Origin: Euryarchaeota archaeon UBA443
GTDB taxonomy: Archaea; Thermoplasmatota; Poseidoniia; Poseidoniales; Poseidoniaceae
DNA length: 64,000 nucleotides
Assembly (NCBI GenBank): GCA_002499195.1
Contig: DAKS01000018.1
Location: forward strand, 10,161 to 74,160
Direction of reading: 5' to 3'
Shown here one piece after another: positions 27,978 through 36,653 of the stretch. The notes beneath the pieces were generated by a model, which had not been told where the DNA came from, searched no databases, and saw only the letters and a list, made by a program, of their open reading frames with translations. Each line of letters starts with the position of its first letter. Positions within the stretch are counted from its first letter, which is position 1. The position numbers were made by a program, and so were the translations under genes.

Positions 27978-30900
27978 ATGCGGAAGTCCCTTGTCGCGTT
28001 GCTACTCGTAGTGACAGCCCTTCTTCCACAGGCCTCAGCATCTTCGATTGCGAAGCCTACTGATTTCGATGTCGTCTATCTATACCCTCTTTTGCTTGCT
28101 ATTTTCATTGCAGCACTTCTTTGGAAATTCTTTGTTCCCCGTCAACTTTCAGCGCTTCAAGTTGCGTTTGAGATCGATGACAATTTGTACGAAGTTCATC
28201 GATTAACAAGAACTGTTGATGATGCTCGAGAAATTCTACAGCAGGGGCGTGTAGCGTTCGGTGTTGGATTGTATATGATGGGTATGCTGGGAGTTTTACT
28301 TCTGATTGCCGAACTCTTATTCCAGCCTGATACTTATTTCGAACCAAATTTATGGATTATTGGTTTGTTTGTCTTGCTTCCCATTCTGATATCGCCATGG
28401 GAAACTATGAATGCACAATTAGCGAGGAAAGGTGATACAAGGATTGGTGCAACCACTATAGGAACAGGAATCCGGCGTATTCTCACACTGAGCATACTTG
28501 TTGCTTCAACAATCATTGTACTCATTTATGGAATGAATCAAAACGATGGTAAAATTACTCCGGTTTGGCTTGCAATCACAATGCTGGTGTTCATGGCGCC
28601 TACCATTCTTGCTTATGGGCGAATCATGGGTGCATCATGGAACATGTTGCTTCTGAATAAGTGGAGAACTGCAAATGGTCGCAGGAATCCAATCGATCCC
28701 GATAAGCCATCTTTTGTTAATCGATTGTTTTCACTCCTTCTCATCCTTTTCCTCATCACAATGCCCGTAACTGCACTCAACGGAATTGTCACTGTATTTC
28801 ATGTGCTTTATAATAATCCAGATAATTCTGAAGACATCCTCAACTTCGGTGGAATCATTGGCCATTCCATTTACGAACGAATTGACCTCATTTCTGAATT
28901 CTTATTCCACTGGGAATTCATCAAATCATTGCCTCAATTTTTGTCGTTGTATCTATCATTGAATATTGCAATCGTTGGATTGGCCTTTATTTTTGAATTG
29001 ACACGGAACCTTATTCTTGGTGGTCAGACCTTTGGTGGAATGTTTGGGGTTACGTTGGATACACCTCGTGAAATTCGCACAGAAGAAGATGCTCAAGGGC
29101 GTCAAATCGCATTTGCATTTGCAGGATTCTCTGGCTATACAGTTCTGCTTCTGATTCTCGTCTGTTACAAAGAATTTGGAGATTTGATGCCATTCACATC
29201 TAATCTTGAAAATCAAGGATTCAACGAAGAAATGCGATTGTTGTCCACTTGGATGTTCATCGCCGTTGGTAACGCGGTTTTCCTATTCACTTGGCTTTTA
29301 TCGATATCTCGGCTTTCACCACTTCGTCAGATTCGTTTTGATTTGGATCCGGAGGAACGTCGCGAAGGTGCTGTAATGTTGGCAGGTGGCGATTGGATGC
29401 GTGAATACATTGACAATGCAGCTTTACAAGAGGATCTTGATGGATTAATTCGGTTCCAAAAACAATCTATTGAAGGCGATCAATCCCTTGTGCGTCATGA
29501 GAAAGCACGTGCGAAAATGTGGGAATGTGCAATTCGTGGCTTATGGCCAAAATCCATTGAAGAAGCCAAGAAAGTTCTAGCTCAATCCGGTGGAGACGAC
29601 GATGAAGCAAGAATGTTGATCGCTACAGGTTACATTGCCACTCGTCGCCTCGACGCTGCACGTGGTGCTTTGCGAGGTCTGCAACAACCAGAAGGCTATG
29701 ATGAGCCTGAACTTCTTACATTCATTTGTGAATGGCTTGATCCATGGCACGGCAGTGTTGACGAGGATGATTTGTGGGATTGGGAAAATAACTCTACTAT
29801 TGACCATCTCAATGAGAAAATGAGAATGTTGCGATATTGGGCACCTTCCTTTTCGAAGGAAGCAATACAACACAAAGATCGAATATCTCTTGTTTCTAAT
29901 ATCTCTAACGTAGCAACTTTGCGCATGCAACGTCGGCATGAGGATGCATTAGAATTAGCACTTGAATCGGTGAAACAAGATCCACTTGGCGTTCGTCCGA
30001 GAATTGCCGCATCTTTGTGTTTACTCGATCGTGGAGATTGGCATCAGGCCCTTTCAATATTCAAGGAACTTCGTGAAAGCGATGTCAATGACCCGAGAGT
30101 CAAAGCATTGTCCGTCATACTCGGACATGAGGCTGCTGCAGAAGATATCGAAGTTTCTCTTGTTCTTGAAAAGGGCAAATCACTTCGCCGTTGGTTGGAT
30201 GATGCACCAGTTAACCCGGTTGCAGGTTTGGCTACAAAAGGTGGAATTGATGAAGCCATTAATGCCAATGTCATGATTGTCAATCATGAAGCTGTTAGAC
30301 GTGGTATGACTCCACGCTATTCACCTTCATTATTCTCTCGAATCGTTCATTTTGTTCTATTCCCGATGATTTTTATCGTTGTTGGAATTGGATTGGATTC
30401 TATCTATGGTGCAGCAGAGGGTACTGTGGCTACAATCTCCCTGTTCGTATTACAGTTAGGACTCTATCGATTTAATCGTCAACAGCGAAAACAAATCAAG
30501 CATCGTGATCAACGTTCATTGATTCAGTATGCTAAGATGATGAAACGCTCGAAGGTTAAGCCAAGCAGAGAAAATATCCCGGTGGGGACCCATCTTCTGC
30601 TCTCGGGTATCCTTGTGACCGTCAACGGTGTTGTTCTCGATATCGGCCTACCAGGTTGGCTAACCGAACGATTGCCAAAGGATTCGGATAAAACTATTCG
30701 TTCGAGACTAAAGCGCAGTGCTCTCTCCATTTCAAAAAATCGTCCTGGTAAACTTTCGATTCTATCATCTGGATGGTGGTTGAAGCGACCGAAAGAAGAA
30801 GATGCTGATATGCCGGCTCTTGAGCGATTGATCGGACCTGTTGCTTATCGAGGGCGACAGGCCATGGTTCAGAAGAAAACAACGAGCCTCAATAGATCGA

Positions 30901-31025
30901 CGAGTATAGGTCCAAGTAAGACTCGAGTATCGGATATGAATCTCTCAGAACGCAATGTTCCGACCCATACAATAGCAAGTGAGCGCTCGAACTATTCAGG
31001 GCCAAGACGACCAGGTAGGCGCTAA
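27978..31025 (+). CDS. Large membrane protein with helical-repeat middle
   Basis: 1015 residues. A signal-like N-terminus (MRKSLVALLLVVTALLPQASA) is followed by about ten TM helices to residue 450. A long soluble alpha-helical region (about 460-770) follows, with TPR-like pairs such as EARMLIATGYIATRRLDAARGAL and RHEDALELALESVKQDPLGVRPRIAASL. Two more TM helices lie near 790-840, and the tail is long, basic and Ser/Arg-rich. No enzyme motif was seen. The layout suggests a membrane scaffold for an envelope or transport complex, which is inference. It stands alone between the aminotransferase gene and glyA. Confidence 0.68.
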   Translation: MRKSLVALLLVVTALLPQASASSIAKPTDFDVVYLYPLLLAIFIAALLWKFFVPRQLSALQVAFEIDDNLYEVHRLTRTVDDAREILQQGRVAFGVGLYMMGMLGVLLLIAELLFQPDTYFEPNLWIIGLFVLLPILISPWETMNAQLARKGDTRIGATTIGTGIRRILTLSILVASTIIVLIYGMNQNDGKITPVWLAITMLVFMAPTILAYGRIMGASWNMLLLNKWRTANGRRNPIDPDKPSFVNRLFSLLLILFLITMPVTALNGIVTVFHVLYNNPDNSEDILNFGGIIGHSIYERIDLISEFLFHWEFIKSLPQFLSLYLSLNIAIVGLAFIFELTRNLILGGQTFGGMFGVTLDTPREIRTEEDAQGRQIAFAFAGFSGYTVLLLILVCYKEFGDLMPFTSNLENQGFNEEMRLLSTWMFIAVGNAVFLFTWLLSISRLSPLRQIRFDLDPEERREGAVMLAGGDWMREYIDNAALQEDLDGLIRFQKQSIEGDQSLVRHEKARAKMWECAIRGLWPKSIEEAKKVLAQSGGDDDEARMLIATGYIATRRLDAARGALRGLQQPEGYDEPELLTFICEWLDPWHGSVDEDDLWDWENNSTIDHLNEKMRMLRYWAPSFSKEAIQHKDRISLVSNISNVATLRMQRRHEDALELALESVKQDPLGVRPRIAASLCLLDRGDWHQALSIFKELRESDVNDPRVKALSVILGHEAAAEDIEVSLVLEKGKSLRRWLDDAPVNPVAGLATKGGIDEAINANVMIVNHEAVRRGMTPRYSPSLFSRIVHFVLFPMIFIVVGIGLDSIYGAAEGTVATISLFVLQLGLYRFNRQQRKQIKHRDQRSLIQYAKMMKRSKVKPSRENIPVGTHLLLSGILVTVNGVVLDIGLPGWLTERLPKDSDKTIRSRLKRSALSISKNRPGKLSILSSGWWLKRPKEEDADMPALERLIGPVAYRGRQAMVQKKTTSLNRSTSIGPSKTRVSDMNLSERNVPTHTIASERSNYSGPRRPGRR

Positions 31026-31078
31026 AACCGAGCAGGTCTGTTCATAGACTTCATGAACCTCTTTGATATGGTCCAAAT

Positions 31079-32371
31079 ATGACCAATCGCTCTCCTCGTG
31101 AATCAGTCAATGCGGTTCTTACAGCATCCATGCAAAGTACAAGATTGTATGGCCATGGACTTGGAATGATCGCTTCAGAGAACATCATCTCTCCGAATGT
31201 AAAACGGGCCATAAATTCCGATCTTCATGGCCGATATGCGGAAGGATTACCGGGGAAACGCTACTATCAAGGATGTGATGATTTTGATACCATTGAAGAC
31301 ATAGGAATTGATCTTGCAAAGAAAGTTTTTCAGGCTAATTTTGCGAACATCCAATCAACGTCAGGTACTGTATCTAACATTGGTGCATTGAAGGCACTAG
31401 CCAAACCAGGCGATTCTATAACTGCAGTTTCTACTGCTGATGGAGGCCACATCTCCCATGCACGGATGGGAGCTGTTGGACTTCGCGACCTCAATGTATC
31501 GACTTATCCTTGGGATGAGGATCGAATGGAGCCTGATATCGATGCATCTTGTGCACTGATTCGAGAGGTTAAACCGAAAATTACACTCGTCGGTCAATCT
31601 GTATTTCTTTTTCCAACACCGTTGAAAGAATTAGCAGATGCTGCACATGAAGTGGGATCGACCGTCATGTACGATGGAGCACATGTTCTCGGCCTTATTG
31701 CAGGAGGGGTGTTCCAAGATCCTCTTCGAGAAGGTGCTGATGTAATGACCGGTTCATCGCACAAGACATTCCCTGGACCTCAAGGAGGATTTTTGCTATC
31801 TTCAAGCGAAGATGAGACCTTTCAACGACGTTTGAACAATGCCATGTTCCCTGGTGTTTGTTCGTCTTACCACTTGCATCATGTCGCAGGAAAGGTTGTT
31901 GCACTGGCCGAGTTCGAGGCTTTTGGTCAAGCCTATGCTAGCGATATCGTACGAAATGCAAAGGTATTTGCGGAATCGTTAGCATCTGAAGGCTTCGATG
32001 TTTTAGCTGAATCTCGCGGTTATACAGCATCTCATCAGGTCCTAACTAGACATGGTAGTGTTGATTCAGGTGCGGGTGCAATTGCAGCCCAGAGATTAGA
32101 GGATGCTGGCATTATTACCAACATGAACATGCTTCCTGGAGATACAAAGGCAATGACTCCTTCAGGTCTGAGACTGGGTGTTCAGGAACTAACCCGCGTT
32201 GGCATGGGGGTAACCGAGATGTCCGAGGTCGCTTCACTTTATGCACGAGTACTGATTCATGATGAAGATCCAAAACTCGTTCGCGATGATGTGCAGCATT
32301 TGAAATCTGATTTCCAGCATGTACAGTATTGCTTCGATTCTGAATCCATACCTGCTTACGAAGGGATGTGA
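31079..32371 (+). CDS. glyA: Serine hydroxymethyltransferase
   Basis: A 430-residue PLP enzyme that interconverts serine and glycine with a pterin one-carbon carrier. Motifs are GMIASENIISPNVKRAI, GRYAEGLPGKRYYQGCD, MYDGAHVLGLIAGG, and the PLP Lys229 in DVMTGSSHKTFPGPQGG. Length and motifs match archaeal GlyA, whose carrier may be tetrahydrofolate or a methanopterin-like compound. The last codons overlap the next gene's GTG (GTGA), so the pair is translationally coupled. Serine supply by the SerA-like enzyme in this window fits the same pathway. Confidence 0.95.
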   Translation: MTNRSPRESVNAVLTASMQSTRLYGHGLGMIASENIISPNVKRAINSDLHGRYAEGLPGKRYYQGCDDFDTIEDIGIDLAKKVFQANFANIQSTSGTVSNIGALKALAKPGDSITAVSTADGGHISHARMGAVGLRDLNVSTYPWDEDRMEPDIDASCALIREVKPKITLVGQSVFLFPTPLKELADAAHEVGSTVMYDGAHVLGLIAGGVFQDPLREGADVMTGSSHKTFPGPQGGFLLSSSEDETFQRRLNNAMFPGVCSSYHLHHVAGKVVALAEFEAFGQAYASDIVRNAKVFAESLASEGFDVLAESRGYTASHQVLTRHGSVDSGAGAIAAQRLEDAGIITNMNMLPGDTKAMTPSGLRLGVQELTRVGMGVTEMSEVASLYARVLIHDEDPKLVRDDVQHLKSDFQHVQYCFDSESIPAYEGM

Positions 32372-33393
32372 AGTATATCGAGTCAGGATTTAGCTTGGAA
32401 GCATTTCCTGGGCTTGGTCTTCTACACCACCCTCGACTTGGGGAGGTAATCATTTGGCGTCAGCATGAATTTCATACGTGGTGGAATCTCTATGAATCAT
32501 TGATGCAACATCCTCTGAGCAGAACGTTTGTCAATGCATTTGTTGATTCACTTGAAATCAATCATACATTGACTCCTACTCGAGGGTTGTTTCGAAAGAA
32601 AAAGTTTCACATTGAAATGAATCTAATGTCGTCGCTCTTAGGTTGGGGTCGTGTTGAATTTGATGAACGGCGGGTGATTCAAGGTGCTCATTCTTTACTC
32701 TCAGTGGCTTTAGGCCAGTATGCGATTGAAACATTTGATCAACATCGCTACAAGGTACGATGGCTCGAACCCAGCTCTCAAACTGTGCAACTTGAGTTGG
32801 AGAGGACTACAGATTTGCCTCCGCCACAACCTCACAATCCATTCCTATGGTCGAGGAAATCTGTTTCTTCAAAATCAATACATTCACAAATGGTAATCGA
32901 AGATCATGAGGGGTGCGAATTGCGGGTCGAAGGAGAGCGCGTGGTTCTAATCCCAATTATGGCATTGGAAAGATTTCTCTCTGCGTGCCTACCTTACGCT
33001 CCAGAATCTAATGATGAGTGGTTTCATCACCAAATTGAATCATTTTCAGCGTTTGAGAATCTTTTCAAGACCACAATAAAATCAATAGCAGCCATGTTCC
33101 TAAAGAGTGAGCAACCAGTTTACATCATCGACCGCTCAAGTTGGGATTCTTACATTGAACATTATCTGATCGAACGTGGTTGGGGCGCCATTGAAATCAT
33201 GGAATATGATGCTTCTTCATTTGAACTCAATTGTTCAATCCAATCTGGAGCAAGCTTTCCATTCACACTTGGTATGATATGTGGAATGTGGGAACGTGCT
33301 CATGGTCGAGCATATCGCATAAACCTTCGACAAAAAGATACTACCTTTCTCATTAAAATCGAATCATTTCTTGAGTATCAAAATCATGAATAG
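32368..33393 (+). CDS. Unknown soluble protein coupled to glyA
   Basis: A 341-residue protein starting at GTG (32368), which overlaps the glyA stop codon (GTGA). It is soluble, with no signal peptide and no metal motif. The N-terminal ~150 residues and the C-terminal ~130 residues (from about VYIIDRSSWDSYIEHYLIER) seem to be two alpha/beta domains. The C-terminal one (RGWGAIEIMEYD followed by FTLGMICGMWERAHG) loosely recalls V4R/HNOB-type small-molecule domains, but I do not claim membership. Coupling to glyA suggests a linked role. Confidence 0.6.
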   Translation: MKYIESGFSLEAFPGLGLLHHPRLGEVIIWRQHEFHTWWNLYESLMQHPLSRTFVNAFVDSLEINHTLTPTRGLFRKKKFHIEMNLMSSLLGWGRVEFDERRVIQGAHSLLSVALGQYAIETFDQHRYKVRWLEPSSQTVQLELERTTDLPPPQPHNPFLWSRKSVSSKSIHSQMVIEDHEGCELRVEGERVVLIPIMALERFLSACLPYAPESNDEWFHHQIESFSAFENLFKTTIKSIAAMFLKSEQPVYIIDRSSWDSYIEHYLIERGWGAIEIMEYDASSFELNCSIQSGASFPFTLGMICGMWERAHGRAYRINLRQKDTTFLIKIESFLEYQNHE

Positions 33394-33399
33394 TACTGC

Positions 33400-33416
33400 A
33401 TTTTGAAATTCAAAAT
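33400..33416. promoter_or_regulatory. 17-bp inverted repeat upstream of surface-protein gene
   Basis: ATTTTGAA-A-TTCAAAAT has perfect 8-base arms and a 1-base centre. It lies just after the stop of the glyA-coupled gene and 76 bases before the next start. It shares TTTGAA/TTCAAA arms with the palindrome at 18307-18318. It may be an operator, or a weak hairpin ending the glyA transcript; there is no long T run after it. Confidence 0.3.
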
Positions 33417-33491
33417 TTGAGCAAACAGGGTCAAGGTTCATAACCGAACCATGTCGTCGCAAGGATAGTCAAGACGCGGAGGCTACATCCT

Positions 33492-36400
33492 ATGTCACTA
33501 AATCACAACCAAATGGCTTATGCTGCAATTATTTCAACATTGATTTTTGGATCTCTTTTTGTAGGGATTAGCGGGTTCTATCAAACCTCATCAGGAGTTG
33601 GTGATTTTGATAGTGCAGCCGAAGATAACATCAATCCTGATGTCGAAATTACATCCGGTGACGCACTCGATGAAGACGGGGATGGTCTTCCTGACGTACT
33701 CGAATCTCAATACGGTACAGATCCAAAAGATCGTGACACAGATAAAGACGGGATGAGTGATGGTTGGGAAGTTGAACATGGCTTGAATCCACTCGATAGT
33801 GGTGAAGCGGAAGAGGCGGAGGAAGACCCTGGCTCAACCAACACAGCCGATGATGCTGAAGTCAGTAACGAAAGCGATTCATGGCCGGATCCAACACAAG
33901 GAAAATACGGTGACCCAGATAACGATGGTCTGACCAATGAACAAGAAGCAGAACTCGGCACCGACCCTCAGCGTGCTGACACAGATAACGATGGTTTGAA
34001 TGACCGCTGGGAATCACTTTACACAATGAACGTCTCTTCCCCTGATGGAACTGTTATGTTGTTCAATCCATTGTCTGGTAACTGGGATTGTACACTTCTC
34101 AACGGACCATTGGAACAAACTCTCGCAGACATACTCGAAGATTTCGAAGGTGCTCCTACATGGTCGGAACTTGAAAACCCACTCGGCAAACATTCCTGTG
34201 ATCAAGTTCTCGATTTCGATGATGACGGATTACTTAATTTCCAAGAAGAGGAATACGGCACTAACCCTGCTGCTAAGGACTCGGACGATGACATGCTACC
34301 CGATATTCTAGAAGTCAATAATGCAAACATGATTCTTGATTTCCAACTCGGAGCAACTTGTGGTGAGCCAGTAATTACCCCTCCTTCCCAGCGACTTCCT
34401 ACAATGGCGCCATTTGCTGATGAAGTAAGCGCTTCGTGGTTCCTTTCGGATATGGATGGAGATGGATACCTGAATGGCCCTAGTGATTGGGATACCGATG
34501 GCGATGGAATGCCTGACGGATTCGAGTACTGTTTCTCATTCAAGGAGAACCATCCAAGCGCTACCAATAATCCTCCGAAAGCACAATCTGAGCGACTAAG
34601 CCCCTCTAATGCGTCTGACGGTTACAGTGATTGGGACGAGGATGGTTTGAACAATCTTGAAGAATATCAGGTTGCTCTAAAATTTGGTCTCCACAATGGC
34701 CTTCCATCGTTTACCTCGCCATGGGCCGAGGATACAGATCAGGACGGAATGCCTGATGGATGGGAGGCAACGCAATACAATCGTACCACTCTCGAATATC
34801 CATTGAATCCAAGAAATGCAAGCAATGCAAACGACGATATCGACTTTGATGGTTGGGACTCGGATGGAGATGGTGATGTTGTCTTTGATGAACTTGAACT
34901 TACAACAACCGTTGTTGATGTTTACGTTGAAAAAGGTGACCCGGTATCAGCAAATACAACAGTTGCTCGTGGCCAGTACACACTTGGTGGTGGAAATAAG
35001 CAAACTGTTTACCTAGTTGCTCCTGTTGATGGTTATGTTTACGACATCAACGTTGCGCCGGGCGATCAAATCGAATCGAGACTATTCGTTTGGATGAATG
35101 TCGTTGAAGAATCTGAGAGATTTACTAATTTAATGGAGTATGAAGCTCGCTTTGATGAGAACGGAAATTCAATAGGTCGTTCAACAGACCCAACGCATGG
35201 AGATACTGACCTAGACGGTCTTCTCGATGGAATTGAAGTTGGTGGATGGGAAATACTCGTTGTCAACCGCGGTGTACAATTGACATGGGTTGTTTCCGAT
35301 CCAGGCCTTGCAGATACTGATTCAGATGGATTGTCAGACTTTGTAGAATTTTCATCGACTTGTGATGGCCAAGGATCAAATGCATCAAATGTCGACACTG
35401 ATGGTGATGGTGAAAGTGACCAACAGGAAGTTATGCTCGGTTACATATTCAACGGTGAACAATACTTCACATCGGCATGTATGTTTGATACAGACAATGA
35501 TGGTCTCGAAGATGGGGAGGAAGTTATTGCTGGTGCAGACAACTTCGTGACACACGCCAATAACTCGGACACGGATAGCGATGGCCTTATTGACGGTAAT
35601 GAAATTCTTTTCATCCCCCGTCCATTCCAACATGAAACAAATCCACTGATCAACGACACAGACGCGGATGGTATGTTGGACGGTTGGGAAATGCAAGTTA
35701 AATCGACAGAGGATAATACAAACTCTCACTCGCTGTGGGTTGCCGTTTCCAATTGGGATCGTCCTGGATGCACTGAGAGCACATCCAACAGTTGTCTTAT
35801 GGAACCAGGCGGTTATGTTTGGATTAACTGGCTAGGTGGTTTCGAATTGCAAAAGAAATACGAAGTCCATGAAATGAATCTCTCTGGATTTGATTTACCA
35901 GGCAACACACTCTGCGATGGATGCAAGGGTCGATGGGCGCTTGATCCTTCTCTTAACTCTCTCAAGGACGATACCTACGATATTGACAACGACACACTTC
36001 CTAACGGTGCTGAATCCCCATCTAACTGGAATACGAATCCTGTTGATGATGACACTGATGGTGATAAATTGCCTGATGGTTGGGAAGTCAGGTATTCCTA
36101 TGAGGCCATCAACAACAACCTCGTTGATAATGCGACGATTAATGCATATGGGGCACGCGGTGTTATGGATCCATCCATGGCCGATAGCGACCTTGATGGT
36201 ATCAATGATGGTGAGGAGGACCCTGACATGGATGGACTGAACAGAACAGGACTCATCAAGAAGTACTGCTCAGGATACAACGATTCAACCAATGCGGACT
36301 GCAACATAAACCCTGATACTCCAGATGGAATGAAATTCTACAATAACCTTGAGAATTATACTAATTTTGAGGAATTGCAAAATGGAACCAATCCGGTAAG

Positions 36401-36650
36401 TAATGATACAGATGGAGATGCATGGGAAGATGGCCCTGAAGTTTACTACATGGACCACGATGATGATGGTATGGCTACTGGTTGGGAGTATCACTTCGAA
36501 TTTGATCCATTCGATGGTGCTGATCGTTTGGTCGATAGTGACGGAGATGGTCACACGAATTACTGTGAATTCAAATGGGATACGAACCCTCGTAACCCAG
36601 TCAGTTTCCCTGGACAAGGTGAATTGTGCGACCCATTTGAAGGCCAGTGA
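33492..36650 (+). CDS. Secreted Ca-binding DxDxDG-repeat surface protein
   Basis: 1052 residues with a signal/anchor helix at about 9-28. It carries about two dozen thrombospondin type 3-like calcium loops of the form DxDxDGxxD (for example DEDGDGLPD, DTDNDGLND, DTDQDGMPD, DSDGDGHTN), usually followed by a GWE motif. Around residues 475-540 the repeats are interrupted by VEKGDPVSANTTVARGQYTL...APVDGYVYDINVAPGD, which reads like a barrel-sandwich hybrid (HlyD/biotinyl-lipoyl-like) fold without a modifiable Lys. Strong acidity suggests a Ca-stiffened extracellular rod. The next gene starts 4 bases after its stop, so they are an operon. Confidence 0.85.
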   Translation: MSLNHNQMAYAAIISTLIFGSLFVGISGFYQTSSGVGDFDSAAEDNINPDVEITSGDALDEDGDGLPDVLESQYGTDPKDRDTDKDGMSDGWEVEHGLNPLDSGEAEEAEEDPGSTNTADDAEVSNESDSWPDPTQGKYGDPDNDGLTNEQEAELGTDPQRADTDNDGLNDRWESLYTMNVSSPDGTVMLFNPLSGNWDCTLLNGPLEQTLADILEDFEGAPTWSELENPLGKHSCDQVLDFDDDGLLNFQEEEYGTNPAAKDSDDDMLPDILEVNNANMILDFQLGATCGEPVITPPSQRLPTMAPFADEVSASWFLSDMDGDGYLNGPSDWDTDGDGMPDGFEYCFSFKENHPSATNNPPKAQSERLSPSNASDGYSDWDEDGLNNLEEYQVALKFGLHNGLPSFTSPWAEDTDQDGMPDGWEATQYNRTTLEYPLNPRNASNANDDIDFDGWDSDGDGDVVFDELELTTTVVDVYVEKGDPVSANTTVARGQYTLGGGNKQTVYLVAPVDGYVYDINVAPGDQIESRLFVWMNVVEESERFTNLMEYEARFDENGNSIGRSTDPTHGDTDLDGLLDGIEVGGWEILVVNRGVQLTWVVSDPGLADTDSDGLSDFVEFSSTCDGQGSNASNVDTDGDGESDQQEVMLGYIFNGEQYFTSACMFDTDNDGLEDGEEVIAGADNFVTHANNSDTDSDGLIDGNEILFIPRPFQHETNPLINDTDADGMLDGWEMQVKSTEDNTNSHSLWVAVSNWDRPGCTESTSNSCLMEPGGYVWINWLGGFELQKKYEVHEMNLSGFDLPGNTLCDGCKGRWALDPSLNSLKDDTYDIDNDTLPNGAESPSNWNTNPVDDDTDGDKLPDGWEVRYSYEAINNNLVDNATINAYGARGVMDPSMADSDLDGINDGEEDPDMDGLNRTGLIKKYCSGYNDSTNADCNINPDTPDGMKFYNNLENYTNFEELQNGTNPVSNDTDGDAWEDGPEVYYMDHDDDGMATGWEYHFEFDPFDGADRLVDSDGDGHTNYCEFKWDTNPRNPVSFPGQGELCDPFEGQ

Positions 36651-36653
36651 AGT

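Noticed and set aside
33600..36600. Tandem DNA repeat or CRISPR array
   Set aside because: The periodicity is in protein (DxDxDG loops); the bases between loops vary and no identical direct repeats with uniform spacers were seen. No CRISPR array or IS element was found anywhere in the window.
34202..36617. Several minus-strand frames within the Ca-repeat gene, some over 100 codons
   Set aside because: They are Ser/Pro/Val-rich translations caused by the repeated GATGGNGAT codons of the sense repeats, not genes.
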